Assembly (NCBI GenBank): GCA_048887165.1
Contig: JBHLJZ010000008.1
Span: 3,781-67,780 of the forward strand
Direction: 5' to 3'
DNA: 64,000 nucleotides
Source of the DNA: SOKP01 sp048887165
GTDB taxonomy: Archaea > Asgardarchaeota > Lokiarchaeia > Sigyniarchaeales > SOKP01
Shown here one piece after another: positions 8,464 to 18,038 of the stretch. Numbering within the stretch: position 1 is the stretch's first letter; every line of letters starts with the position of its first letter. Under the pieces are notes generated by a model, which searched no databases, was not told the DNA's origin, and saw only the letters and a list, made by a program, of their open reading frames with translations. Made by a program: the position numbers and the translations under genes.

Positions 8464-10278
8464 TTATTTAAGTTTAGAAAGTATCATTGTTTGATTAATT
8501 TGATCTTTATAATGCTCAAGAGACTTAAAATTATCATTTGAAATAGTGTGTCGGATTTTTAAAATATCTGCTATGAAATCTTTTCCTAATAATTTTTCAA
8601 TCGAAACATCTTGTTCTAAGAGATCTTTACCTATTTTATAAATTAATAAAAATATTTTAATCATTCCAAGTAGCTTTTTAACATTCGTATAGTTATCAAT
8701 AGAATCATAAGCACTTTGAATCAAAAATCCATTTTTAATTAAATTAGAGATTAAAAGGATTAACTTTTGATCTTCAGATAAGTTCCTTTCTCCAATTAGT
8801 TGTATAACTTGCATAAGATCTTGCTCTTGAGACAATATTTCATTAACTTTTTCTCTGCATTCCATCCAATTAATGTTAATTTCAGACCAATAAATATCTT
8901 GTTCATTCCACCATTTTTCAATATATTCTGGATAATTCGAATAAGAGTTAAACCAGTTAATTGCTGGATAGTGTTTTAAGTATGCTAATTTTGGATCTAA
9001 TGCTAAGAAGACTTGAACGACTCTTTTTGTTATTGCCGTTACAGGCTCATTGAAGTCACCTGCTGGAGGAGATATTGTACCTATAATAGTTATAGAACCT
9101 TTTCTTTCATTTCCTAATTTGTCTTTTCCTAATGTTTCAATAATTCCTGCTCGTTCATAGAAACTTGAAAGTTTTGATTGCAAATATGAAGGGTATCCTT
9201 CCTCAGCAGGCATTTCTCCCAATAAACCAGAAATTTCTCTTAGCGATTCTGCCCATCGAGATGTACTATCTGCTAAAACAGCTACATTATATCCCATATC
9301 TCGATAATATTCTGCTATAGTTACCCCTGAAAATAAACTAGCTTCCCTAGCGGAAACAGGCATATTCGATGTGTTCGCAACAAGGATAATGCGTTCTAAG
9401 ATAGGATGATTAGTTCTTGGATCTATTATCTCCGAAAACTGTTTTAATGTGTTTGCGATTTCATTACCTGGTTCTCCACAACCTATGAAAATAATAATAT
9501 CAGCATCAGACCATTTTGCCAAAGATTGTTGAAGGACAGTTTTACCTGTTCCAAAACCTCCAGGGATAGTAGTAGTACCCCCTTTTGCAATTGGAAATAA
9601 TAAATCGATTACTCGGATTCCTGTAATTAGAGGTTCAAAAGGTTGGATTTTTTTTTTATAAGGTCTTTTTTTTGTAATAGGCCATTTTTGCATCATTGTA
9701 AAAGAAGCTTCTCCATCTTGATTTTTTAATTTATATATCTCTTCGTCTATTGTATAATCACCTTCTTCAGCGATAAAAATTAAATTACCAAATTGTTTAG
9801 GAGGGATCATTATTTTATGTGTTATTAGGGAAGTTTCTTGCACAATCCCAATTACATCTCCGTTGCTAACTTTGTCATTCAAATGCTTTAAAGGGATAAA
9901 ATGCCATTTTTTAGTTCTAGATAATGAAGGGAACCGCACTCCTCTATTTAACCATCCAGATTTATTGTTCATAAAAATCTTTTTTAGCGGTCTTTGAATT
10001 CCATCAAATGTATTCCCTAAAAGCCCAGGTGCTAATTCCATAGAAAGAGGTTCATTTAAACTTATGACTCTTTCATTGAGTTTAACTTTAAGAGTACCTT
10101 CAAAACACTGAGCAATGATATAATCTGAATATATTTGGATTACTTCTCCTAGGATATTATGGCCCATAATTTTTATTAGATCATTTAATTGAACATGATT
10201 TTCTAATCCTCTTATTTTTATAATAGATCCAAAAATCTCAGATATGTAGCCATATGTAGCATTTTCAATAGATTCCAT
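8464..10278 (-). CDS. Second A/V-type ATP synthase subunit A (divergent paralogue)
   Basis: A 604-residue protein aligning end to end with the A subunit at 15155-16993, which is the catalytic subunit of the A1/V1 headpiece. Landmarks are EPLSMEL, FDGIQRPL, a P-loop GGFGTGKT (240-247), ADSTSRWAESLREISG and AEEGYPSYL. It differs at conserved positions: the usual GERGNE motif, present in the other copy, reads GEPGNE (268-273), and the LEEMP segment reads LGEMP. A good ribosome binding site (GGTGAGG) precedes the ATG. It follows the zinc-ribbon gene by 22 bases and probably belongs to the same transcript. It could replace A in some complexes, form mixed A/A' rings, or regulate; which one is unknown. 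Confidence 0.9.
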   Translation of the reverse strand: MESIENATYGYISEIFGSIIKIRGLENHVQLNDLIKIMGHNILGEVIQIYSDYIIAQCFEGTLKVKLNERVISLNEPLSMELAPGLLGNTFDGIQRPLKKIFMNNKSGWLNRGVRFPSLSRTKKWHFIPLKHLNDKVSNGDVIGIVQETSLITHKIMIPPKQFGNLIFIAEEGDYTIDEEIYKLKNQDGEASFTMMQKWPITKKRPYKKKIQPFEPLITGIRVIDLLFPIAKGGTTTIPGGFGTGKTVLQQSLAKWSDADIIIFIGCGEPGNEIANTLKQFSEIIDPRTNHPILERIILVANTSNMPVSAREASLFSGVTIAEYYRDMGYNVAVLADSTSRWAESLREISGLLGEMPAEEGYPSYLQSKLSSFYERAGIIETLGKDKLGNERKGSITIIGTISPPAGDFNEPVTAITKRVVQVFLALDPKLAYLKHYPAINWFNSYSNYPEYIEKWWNEQDIYWSEININWMECREKVNEILSQEQDLMQVIQLIGERNLSEDQKLILLISNLIKNGFLIQSAYDSIDNYTNVKKLLGMIKIFLLIYKIGKDLLEQDVSIEKLLGKDFIADILKIRHTISNDNFKSLEHYKDQINQTMILSKLK

Positions 10279-10300
10279 TATATTTTTACCTCACCATATT

Positions 10301-10732
10301 TTAACTTTGGATTATTTTCCCACATTGGGGACATTTTTTAGAGAAACTGGACAGGATCATACCACATTTACTGCATTTATGAATTAATGGTTTACGATAA
10401 TTGAATTCTAAGCTAATATTAGTAGTATTTTTCTTTTGTGTTGGTTCAATTTTTTGATTTAAAAGCTCTTTATATCTTTGGTAATCACCCTTAACTGGTT
10501 TTTTTCTACTTTGAAATAGTTTTGAAAGTTTTTCAGTACCAGCAACTATTAATCCAGAAACCACTAAAAAGAGAAAAACTAAAATTATCACTACTACAAT
10601 CGGATTATTTTCAATCTTGATTAAAATAAAATACAAATAAAAAAGAAAGATGGTATAAAGTATTAAAAAACTAACTTTAAATAATTTAAGCTTTTTCGAC
10701 TTGGTTTTTTGTTTAATTTCCGATTGAATCAT
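10301..10732 (-). CDS. Small membrane protein with C-terminal zinc ribbon
   Basis: A 143-residue protein with two hydrophobic segments (about residues 18-42 and 46-66) and a C-terminal CxxC...CxxC zinc ribbon (HKCSKCGMILSSFSKKCPQCGK). Between them is a basic, soluble linker. It sits 32 bases after subunit I and 22 bases before the second A subunit, in the same orientation as the whole ATPase operon, so it is probably cotranscribed. It is not a recognised A/V-ATPase subunit. A role in assembly or membrane tethering is a guess from position only. Confidence 0.6.
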   Translation of the reverse strand: MIQSEIKQKTKSKKLKLFKVSFLILYTIFLFYLYFILIKIENNPIVVVIILVFLFLVVSGLIVAGTEKLSKLFQSRKKPVKGDYQRYKELLNQKIEPTQKKNTTNISLEFNYRKPLIHKCSKCGMILSSFSKKCPQCGKIIQS

Positions 10733-10764
10733 AATAGTAAATCTAGTGCATTTTTTAAAGATAT

Positions 10765-13098
10765 TTAGGCCTTTTTAAAGAATTTATCCTCAATAAGGCT
10801 AATTGCCTCATCAATTACTTCTTTCGCCTTTTTTGGTTCAATTTCTTTCTCAATTTCTTCAGAAATTATATCCCTACTAATTTCTTTTTTGAAAGTTATG
10901 ATGGAATAAGTTTCATCTAAATAGAATGGAAAAAATTCTGTTCCTGATCCTTTATAAAATTTAAAGAAAAATTCATAAAAATGTAACCTTATTGTATTAA
11001 TAAAAACTAAAATGCCTTCTAATAAGATAACTACTAGGTTCCCAAAGATTAAACCTATAACTCTAAAAATTTCAATTACAATTCCCTCACCTTGTAAAAT
11101 ACCTATCATAGTCTGAATTGAAATCATCAATGCAATATGAACAAGCGCTAAAGCTAATAACCTTATATAAGAAGCAACATTGCTTAGCACAGATAATACT
11201 GTTTCAAACGTCTGTATTGAGCCTTCACCAATTAAAGCTCCAAAAGACTCCTTTTTTAGATATGATACTCCTAATAAACGCCCAAGAGGTCTTAAAATTA
11301 TTAATAGAATCCCTGGGATAATAACTAATAAGATAGGTGGTGGTAGCGGGATCGGTCCCCATAAAGTAACTAAGTATGTTGGCGATAACCAAACGGTAAA
11401 ATTTATACCATATGTGAATATTAAAATCGCGCCACCTGTTATAAAAAATATTTTCATAAGTGAATTAGAAAATGAAAGGTATTTTTTGGACTGCTTCCAA
11501 TAATTTATAAACTCTATAATCCAACCCATGTCAATGTGCACAACTCCTATAAATAAAGTAAACATAAACACTGACATAATATTATTTATAGGATCATATA
11601 AATTAATTGAGCCTAATAAGGGTAAAAAGAATGGAACTGGTTGCAGGTGGATTCCGAACATCATTTCTGAGCCAAAAAATTCGCCGTAGAGAAAACCTCC
11701 CAAAACTGCTCCAAATCCACAGTATAAAATTATCCAACTAAAATTTCGAATAGCCTTCCTTTTTCTAAAAATTACCCCTCCTATAAATCCGGCTATTATT
11801 AAACTTAATCCATGACCAATGTCTCCAAACATTAATCCAAAAAGCAAAGGAAAAGTAATTGCAAGAAACGGAGTCGGATCTATTTCAGAATAAGAAGGAG
11901 TTCCATACATTTTTGTCAGAGTCTCAAATGGACGAAAAAACCATCTATTTTTCATAATGGTGGGAGTATTGGATATTATATCATCATTTACATTTTCTTT
12001 AGTCTTTCCTTTTTTATCTTTAAGATCCTTTATAGCTGAAATATCCTTATGTTCAAGCTTTTCAATTTCTTCTTTTTTAATTGATTTATATTTTGGTATA
12101 TTTAATGATTCAATTATGATTTTATCTTTAAAATTTTTAATCAAATTCTGTTCTACATTCTTTTTATCGCGAGAAGGAACGAAAAATTTTAAAGAGAGAC
12201 GATCAGATGATGTTTTTTCGAATTGTTGCTCTGCCCAATAATATTCCTCAACATTTTGAACAATTTCATTGATTGCAGCAAATTTATACAAATTATCATC
12301 CTTTAATCTTAACCTTTCTTTTTCATATTTAGAAAGAGTATTTTCGATAATTTTTAACTCACTATTAATCCTAGAAAAATTAATACCCTCTGAAGTCAAA
12401 TACTTTTTGAGAATTGGCACTTCTTCAGCGAATATTAACTTTATCCTTTCATTTAATTCTTCCTCTTTTTCAATTGGATATATTATGAAAAAGATTGTTC
12501 TATCTTCAACTTTATAAGCATTTGGAAAAAGTTCATCAGTTTGGTATACATTTGGAAAAGATTGAAAATCAAACAACAGTTTTAAATTATCCAAATTTTT
12601 AGAGAACGTTGAATAGACTCGAAAATTCAATTTATTTAGATCACTTAAACTACTCCTACTTAAATTAAATTGTTCAAGAAAGGTGTAGCTAGTTTTTATT
12701 AGTTGAACATTTTCAAGTTCAATTTTTGCTTTTGCAATATATCTATCTAATTCATTAATTCTATTAGTATAGTAAATTATTTCTTCCTTAACGGTGCCGA
12801 TAAGTTCATTTATATCATCTACAACAAATTCGATTCTTTTTTCCTTTTCAACTTTTTTTAGACTTGAGAAAGTTGATTCTGAAATCTGGATTTTGTTGAA
12901 TAATTCATTTAAGTCGCGTCTTAAATTTTTAATAGCACCTAATAATACGTCCTTTTCTTCTATTTCCTTTCTTTCTTGAAAAATTTTTTTTGATTTTATG
13001 TGAATGTTATTAATATCAGAAAGTTGGTTTAGTAGAGCATCTTTATAATTGTAATTAATAACTACATTAAACAATGACATCTCGGTTTTTTGAGGCAT
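10765..13098 (-). CDS. atpI: A/V-type ATP synthase subunit I (a-type membrane stator)
   Basis: A 777-residue membrane subunit forming the ion half-channels beside the c ring. The N-terminal half (about 1-370) is a soluble, coiled-coil arm. The C-terminal half has multiple transmembrane helices with the family motif GLMFGDIGHG and the SNVASYIRLLALALVHIAL helix that holds the essential arginine. Size is at the upper end for archaeal I subunits. The start lies 11 bases after the end of subunit D. Here subunit I is placed after D, unlike the common archaeal order in which I comes early. Confidence 0.93.
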   Translation of the reverse strand: MPQKTEMSLFNVVINYNYKDALLNQLSDINNIHIKSKKIFQERKEIEEKDVLLGAIKNLRRDLNELFNKIQISESTFSSLKKVEKEKRIEFVVDDINELIGTVKEEIIYYTNRINELDRYIAKAKIELENVQLIKTSYTFLEQFNLSRSSLSDLNKLNFRVYSTFSKNLDNLKLLFDFQSFPNVYQTDELFPNAYKVEDRTIFFIIYPIEKEEELNERIKLIFAEEVPILKKYLTSEGINFSRINSELKIIENTLSKYEKERLRLKDDNLYKFAAINEIVQNVEEYYWAEQQFEKTSSDRLSLKFFVPSRDKKNVEQNLIKNFKDKIIIESLNIPKYKSIKKEEIEKLEHKDISAIKDLKDKKGKTKENVNDDIISNTPTIMKNRWFFRPFETLTKMYGTPSYSEIDPTPFLAITFPLLFGLMFGDIGHGLSLIIAGFIGGVIFRKRKAIRNFSWIILYCGFGAVLGGFLYGEFFGSEMMFGIHLQPVPFFLPLLGSINLYDPINNIMSVFMFTLFIGVVHIDMGWIIEFINYWKQSKKYLSFSNSLMKIFFITGGAILIFTYGINFTVWLSPTYLVTLWGPIPLPPPILLVIIPGILLIILRPLGRLLGVSYLKKESFGALIGEGSIQTFETVLSVLSNVASYIRLLALALVHIALMISIQTMIGILQGEGIVIEIFRVIGLIFGNLVVILLEGILVFINTIRLHFYEFFFKFYKGSGTEFFPFYLDETYSIITFKKEISRDIISEEIEKEIEPKKAKEVIDEAISLIEDKFFKKA

Positions 13099-13109
13099 TA
13101 GATCACATC

Positions 13110-13769
13110 CTATACTTTACTTATTTCCTTTTTTTGAATAAGATCCTTAGTCTTTTTCAACCTAACAAAATTTTCTCTATCGTTTTCTTCTAAAATTTCT
13201 CTAATCTTTTTAATATCTGCTATTAGTCTGGGAATAATTATGTTTTTCAAACCATTTATTCTACGAGTAATCCTATTAAAATAATGGACAAATTTAATAA
13301 ATAAATCTTCCTTTTCAGCTAACTTTATTAAACTTTCGAAAAAATTTTCTAAGATAAACGTAAGATCATCAAGAAAATGACTTGAATTCTCAAAAGAGTA
13401 TGCTGGTAATTTATCTTTCCGATCTAAGTCATAACTTATTTCACTGGAAGGGATTCCAATTCGCTTGGTATGTTTTAAATTAATTGAAGGTTTATATTGA
13501 ATTTTACTAATACTACTAATCAATACTAAATCCCTTTTTCCCATCTCTTTATAGGTTTTGTTTAAATTAATCAAAGAGTTTTTGTATAAATTCATAAATT
13601 TATTAAAGACTGATTGATATTCATAATATCTATTTTTAATTTGTGACATTAACTGTTCTTGTTTAAATTCTAAAAATTTCTTCCCTCTTACAGCAAAATT
13701 TAATCTTTTTTGAAGATTTATCAAGTTCGTTTTTGTAGGTTTTAATTCTCTAAAACTAATTGTTCTCAC
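13110..13769 (-). CDS. atpD: A/V-type ATP synthase subunit D (central rotor shaft)
   Basis: Central-stalk subunit of 219 residues. The N-terminal long helix begins with the family pattern PTKTNLINLQKRLNFAVRG, and the C-terminal helix contains RRINGLKNIIIPRL, matching the usual RRVNALE-x-IPR motif. It starts at the base immediately after the B stop, so it is tightly coupled to B. It couples ATP hydrolysis in A3B3 to c-ring rotation together with F and C. Length is normal. Confidence 0.93.
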   Translation of the reverse strand: MRTISFRELKPTKTNLINLQKRLNFAVRGKKFLEFKQEQLMSQIKNRYYEYQSVFNKFMNLYKNSLINLNKTYKEMGKRDLVLISSISKIQYKPSINLKHTKRIGIPSSEISYDLDRKDKLPAYSFENSSHFLDDLTFILENFFESLIKLAEKEDLFIKFVHYFNRITRRINGLKNIIIPRLIADIKKIREILEENDRENFVRLKKTKDLIQKKEISKV

Positions 13770-15158
13770 CTACTCTCTGTAATACTTATCAATAAATTCT
13801 TGATGAATGCGAAATAATAAATTCTTTGGTAAATTTGACAAAACCTCCCAAGCTCTTGAAAATGATTCATTTAAATTTCTATTGTCGAGAAAGTCTTGAT
13901 TTAAAAATTTTTGTTCAAAATCTTCACCAAATCGTAATAAAGCTTTCTGGTCAAAATTAAGTCCATCTTCCCCTACAACAGCAAGAAGATCTCTCACTTC
14001 AAGAGCGCTAGAGTAAGATGCTAATAATTGTGAACTTAAATCGGCATGATCCTCTCTAGTTGTACCACTTCCTATAGCATCTTTCATTAATCTTGAAATT
14101 GAAGCTAAAACTCCGATAGGAGGATATATTCCCTTCTTATATAAATCTCGATTGAGCACTATTTGACCTTCAGTGATGTATCCAGAAGTATCTGGGATTG
14201 GGTGAGAAATGTCATCATTTGGCATGGTTAAAATTGGGATTTGGGTTATAGTTCCAGTCTTACCCTTGATCTTTCCAGTTCTTTCATATATTGATGCGAG
14301 ATCGGAATACAAATACCCCGGATATCCTTTCCTGCTAGGAATCTCTTCTTTCGCAGAACTTAATTCTCTTAATGCTTCAGCGTAATTCGTCATATCAATT
14401 AAAATTACAAGAACATGCATATCTTTTTCAAAAGCAAAATATTCAGCAGTAGTTAAAGCCACCCTTGGAATAATTAGCCTTTCCATTATTGGATCAGATG
14501 CAAAATTAAAAAATGAAATAATATTAAGAATATTTCCACTTTCTTGAAAGCTTTTTATGAAGTTAATAGCATTATCTTCAATGATTCCAATACCACAAAA
14601 AATTATTAAGAATGGTTCTTCAGTTAGAACTTTAGCTTGTGTTACAATTTGAGTAGCCAATCTATTATGCGGGAGCCCTTGACCACTGAATATTGGAAGT
14701 TTTTGTCCTCTTATAAGAGTAAAAAGACCATCAATGCTGCTTATACCTGTTTGGATTACCTCTGAAGGATAATCTCTAGCATAGGGATTTATTGGAGCAC
14801 CAAATATGTCTCGTTCTTCTGTTGTTATTATTTTTGAATTTAGAACTTTTTTAGTTTCGATATCAATCGGTTCACCTAAAGAATTAAAAATTCTTCCAAA
14901 CATATCATTATCAGAAATTCTGATTTTAAAAGAATCTTCTGTGAAAAATATCTTAGAATTTTCAGCTGATATTCCTTTTGTATCTTCAAATACTTCTAAT
15001 ATTATCATATCTTCATTAATCTTCAATACTTGTCCATTACGAATAGAACCATCTTCTCCTTCAATCCTGACAAATTCTCCGTATTGAACATCATGATTAT
15101 TCTTTAAAAATAATAAAGGTCCAATAATTTGCTGAACTTTTCTATAAATTGTACTCAT
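13770..15158 (-). CDS. atpB: A/V-type ATP synthase subunit B (non-catalytic)
   Basis: Regulatory, non-catalytic subunit of the A3B3 hexamer, 462 residues. It has the B-type degenerate P-loop region (FSGQGLPHNRLATQI), TNYAEALRELSSAKEEIPSRKGYPGYLYSDLASIYERTG, and the conserved PDTSGYITEGQIVL segment. Its ATG overlaps the stop of the A gene by four bases, indicating translational coupling and matched synthesis of A and B. Only one B gene is present although there are two A genes. Length is normal for the family. Confidence 0.96.
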   Translation of the reverse strand: MSTIYRKVQQIIGPLLFLKNNHDVQYGEFVRIEGEDGSIRNGQVLKINEDMIILEVFEDTKGISAENSKIFFTEDSFKIRISDNDMFGRIFNSLGEPIDIETKKVLNSKIITTEERDIFGAPINPYARDYPSEVIQTGISSIDGLFTLIRGQKLPIFSGQGLPHNRLATQIVTQAKVLTEEPFLIIFCGIGIIEDNAINFIKSFQESGNILNIISFFNFASDPIMERLIIPRVALTTAEYFAFEKDMHVLVILIDMTNYAEALRELSSAKEEIPSRKGYPGYLYSDLASIYERTGKIKGKTGTITQIPILTMPNDDISHPIPDTSGYITEGQIVLNRDLYKKGIYPPIGVLASISRLMKDAIGSGTTREDHADLSSQLLASYSSALEVRDLLAVVGEDGLNFDQKALLRFGEDFEQKFLNQDFLDNRNLNESFSRAWEVLSNLPKNLLFRIHQEFIDKYYRE

Positions 15159-16993
15159 TTTTTACTTCTGACTCCATAAAGAATTTTAAGAGATTCAATT
15201 TCTTGTAGTAGCTTCTCTTTAATATTATCAATCTTATCAAATTCATTATTAGGGATACGATTATTAATTCTGATTATTTCATTTATAATCTGAAGGTTCT
15301 TGATATCTTCGAGAAGAAATCCTTGTTTTAGAATTTTTTTTCCCTCATTATATAGTAGAAGAATTAATTTTATGTGTCCTAGAAGCTTCTTCGCATCAGT
15401 ATAACCATCGATAGTATCAAACGCATTTTGAATAAGAAAGCTTTCTCGAATCACTTTTGCTATAAATAAAATTAACTGTTGTTCTTCAGGTAAATTTTCT
15501 TCTCCAATTAATTGAACTATATTAATCAGGTTTTGCTCTTTAGACAAGATCTCTTCTACATAATTTCTACATTGGTACCAATCCAAATCCATTTCTACCC
15601 AATCAATATCTCTTTCAAACCACCAATCAGAAATATAGTCAGGATAGTTAGAATAGGAATTCAGCCAATTTACAGCGGGATAATGTTTTGAATATGCTAA
15701 CCGAGCATCTAATGCCCAAAATGCTTGAACAAAGCGTTTAGTTGTCGAAGTTACAGGTTCGCTAAAATCTCCGGCAGGTGGGGAAACAGAGCCTATTATG
15801 GTTATTGATCCATAATTTTTTTTATCAGAATTGGAATTACCTAGTGTTTTTATAACACCAGCTCGTTCGTAGAAACTTGAAAGCTTAGAGGGAAGATATG
15901 CCGGATATCCCTCCTCTGCAGGCATTTCTTCTAATAATCCTGAAATTTCTCTTAAAGATTCAGCCCATCGAGAAGTACTATCAGCTAAAACAGCTACATC
16001 ATAACCCATATCCCTATAATATTCAGCTATAGTAACTCCTGAAAAAATACTTGCCTCGCGTGCTGAAACTGGCATATTTGACGTATTTGCGATTAAAACA
16101 ATCCTTTCTAATAATGGTCTTCCTGTTCTAGGATCTATAATTTCAGAAAATTCTTTTAATACATCAGCGATTTCATTTCCTCTCTCCCCACATCCAACAA
16201 ATACTACTATATCAGCATCACACCACTTAGCTAGAGATTGTTGTATAACCGTTTTTCCAGTACCAAAGCCACCAGGGACAGCAACAGTCCCTCCTTTTGC
16301 TATAGGAAATAATAAATCGATTACTCTTATTCCCGTTAATAAGGGTTCACTCGGAATAATTCTTGCTTTATGAGGTCTAGCTTTTGTAACAGGCCACCTT
16401 TGTATCAGATTAAAAGATTTTTCTTGGTTTTGATATGATAAACGATAAATTTCATCAATGACAGTATATTCTCCCTTTTCAGCAATGTAAGTTACTTTAC
16501 CTGAGCTTACTGGTACTAATATTTTATGAACAATAGATGGAGTTTCTTGAACTGTTCCAATAGTATCTCCAATATTAACTGCATCTCCTATTTTTTTGGT
16601 AGGTGTGAAATTCCATTTTTTCGTTCTAGAAAGGGAGGGTATTTCTAATCCACGTGATATAAAACCTATTCCTTCAGATGATTTAAAAGCTTGATCTAAG
16701 GGTCTTTGAATTCCATCAAATACACTAGCTAATAGTCCTGGGCCTAATTCCATTGATAAAGGTTCATTTAGATATAACACTTCATCATTTAGCTTCAAAT
16801 TATTCGTATTTTCATAACATTGAGCAACTACGTGGTTAGCATAAATTTGAATTATTTCTCCTAGAATTTGATAAGAAGAAACTTTAATTAAATCATGGAG
16901 TTTAACTTTGCTTTCTAAACCTTTTATCTCTATAAGAGTACCATTGATTGCCGAAATTATGCCTGTATCATTATTCTTTTTAGATTCAATCAT
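15155..16993 (-). CDS. atpA: A/V-type ATP synthase subunit A (catalytic)
   Basis: Catalytic subunit of the A1/V1 headpiece, 612 residues. It shows FDGIQRPL, P-loop GGFGTGKT (241-248), an intact GERGNE motif (269-274) with the catalytic Glu, ADSTSRWAESLREISG and AEEGYPAYL. The archaeal non-homologous insertion region is present between about residues 115 and 190. It overlaps the E gene by eight bases upstream and B by four bases downstream, so the core operon order E-A-B-D is conserved. This copy keeps all canonical residues, unlike the paralogue at 8464-10278, and is presumably the main catalytic subunit. Confidence 0.97.
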   Translation of the reverse strand: MIESKKNNDTGIISAINGTLIEIKGLESKVKLHDLIKVSSYQILGEIIQIYANHVVAQCYENTNNLKLNDEVLYLNEPLSMELGPGLLASVFDGIQRPLDQAFKSSEGIGFISRGLEIPSLSRTKKWNFTPTKKIGDAVNIGDTIGTVQETPSIVHKILVPVSSGKVTYIAEKGEYTVIDEIYRLSYQNQEKSFNLIQRWPVTKARPHKARIIPSEPLLTGIRVIDLLFPIAKGGTVAVPGGFGTGKTVIQQSLAKWCDADIVVFVGCGERGNEIADVLKEFSEIIDPRTGRPLLERIVLIANTSNMPVSAREASIFSGVTIAEYYRDMGYDVAVLADSTSRWAESLREISGLLEEMPAEEGYPAYLPSKLSSFYERAGVIKTLGNSNSDKKNYGSITIIGSVSPPAGDFSEPVTSTTKRFVQAFWALDARLAYSKHYPAVNWLNSYSNYPDYISDWWFERDIDWVEMDLDWYQCRNYVEEILSKEQNLINIVQLIGEENLPEEQQLILFIAKVIRESFLIQNAFDTIDGYTDAKKLLGHIKLILLLYNEGKKILKQGFLLEDIKNLQIINEIIRINNRIPNNEFDKIDNIKEKLLQEIESLKILYGVRSKK

Positions 16994-17702
16994 ACGTCCT
17001 TAAATGCTCCTTGATATCAAGTTTTTTATTTCGAATAAATTTTTCAAAACTAAGTTGCATCTCTTTGATTTCTGACTCTGAAAAGATCTTTGAAAACTCT
17101 TTCTCAATGAGGATGCTTTTTTTTTGTAGTAAATTATCAATTGTATAGTCATATGACATGTTGATACTATTTTGGAAAACTTTGAAACCACCAATAAATT
17201 CATCATTAGACTTGAGAATTTCAACCTTATTTTTAAATAAATCTTGAATATGATTAGGATTGGTTTTAAAATAATCATAATCCTTAGAATTTAGACTAAT
17301 CGATATTTTTGGGGGCTTATCAATTATCGAAATTACTTTTTTAAAAATTGAAATTAAATATTTTGTATATTTTGAATAATTTTTAGATATTTTATTTCTA
17401 ATACTAGTTTCAAGCGCACTATATAATTGTTCTATTAGATTCCGTTTTAATTGAAGTATTTCATCTTTTACTTTTGATAAGGTTTCTGAAAGAGTATTAT
17501 TCAAAAATTGATCATAAGTTTCTATAAAATGATTTTTTATTCTAAGAGAATTCTCATCCATTCTCTTTAGGTAATTTTTTTTAATTTCTGCTTTTTGAAA
17601 AAGTGTGGATTGGTTTATCTCCTTTACTTTCTTTTCAGCCTCTTCAATAATATATATTCCTAGCTTTCCAAATTGACTTTTTATGTCCTTTTCTTGCGAA
17701 AT
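16986..17702 (-). CDS. atpE: A/V-type ATP synthase subunit E (peripheral stator), probable ATT start
   Basis: Peripheral-stalk subunit E that pairs with H. The C-terminal half has GGFKVFQNSINMSYDYTIDNLL, matching the E-subunit globular domain. The first ATG (17561) would start inside the helical stalk. The same frame is open 53 codons further up, and this stretch reads as E-type helix (GIYIIEEAEKKVKEI), so it is coding. No ATG, GTG or TTG exists in that extension. ATT at 17702 is a plausible initiator and gives 238 residues, but I see no clear ribosome binding site. The frame is bounded by the in-frame stop of the F gene, so coupled re-initiation, stop readthrough or a sequence error are alternatives. 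Identity is good; the start is uncertain. Confidence 0.75.
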   Translation of the reverse strand: MSQEKDIKSQFGKLGIYIIEEAEKKVKEINQSTLFQKAEIKKNYLKRMDENSLRIKNHFIETYDQFLNNTLSETLSKVKDEILQLKRNLIEQLYSALETSIRNKISKNYSKYTKYLISIFKKVISIIDKPPKISISLNSKDYDYFKTNPNHIQDLFKNKVEILKSNDEFIGGFKVFQNSINMSYDYTIDNLLQKKSILIEKEFSKIFSESEIKEMQLSFEKFIRNKKLDIKEHLRTYD

Positions 17703-17720
17703 GGTAAATTCAACTTTTTT

Positions 17721-18038
17721 TTAAATAATTTGGTTAATAAATTTGAAAATTTTTGCCATAATTTTGTTTTGTTGTTCGATATCAGTTGTAAAGACATCTG
17801 GTACATAAAACACAAATGGTTTTTTATTATTTAATTTAAAATCAAATAAATATTCGATCTCATTTTCTGGTAAATTTAAAGCTACAATGATCATTCCAAT
17901 TGAAGAGTCTTTAATCAATCTATCAAACTCTTTGGAGAATTGTTCTGTATTCTCAATAATCTTTCCTTCAATTCCTAATAAACCCATTAATAAAACGAAT
18001 TCCTCATATCCTAATACAAATATTTTTTGATTAAACAT
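17721..18038 (-). CDS. atpF: A/V-type ATP synthase subunit F
   Basis: Small Rossmann-like rotor subunit of 105 residues that binds D in the central stalk. The start IFVLGYEEFVLLMGLLGIEGKII matches the family pattern (G-x-x-FRLAG), and the middle GMIIVALNLPENEIEYL corresponds to the usual IIISxxxA segment. It overlaps the H gene by eight bases. Its stop codon lies in the same frame as the downstream E gene, with an A-rich run between them. Length is normal. Confidence 0.85.
   Translation of the reverse strand: MFNQKIFVLGYEEFVLLMGLLGIEGKIIENTEQFSKEFDRLIKDSSIGMIIVALNLPENEIEYLFDFKLNNKKPFVFYVPDVFTTDIEQQNKIMAKIFKFINQII

Noticed and set aside
17000..17278. 92-residue open frame inside atpE on the same strand
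   Set aside because: Shadow in another frame of a recognised subunit gene, with low-complexity composition.
16986..17561. atpE starting at the first ATG (17561)
   Set aside because: The 53 codons above it are open, in frame and read as E-subunit stalk helix, so the ATG is internal.
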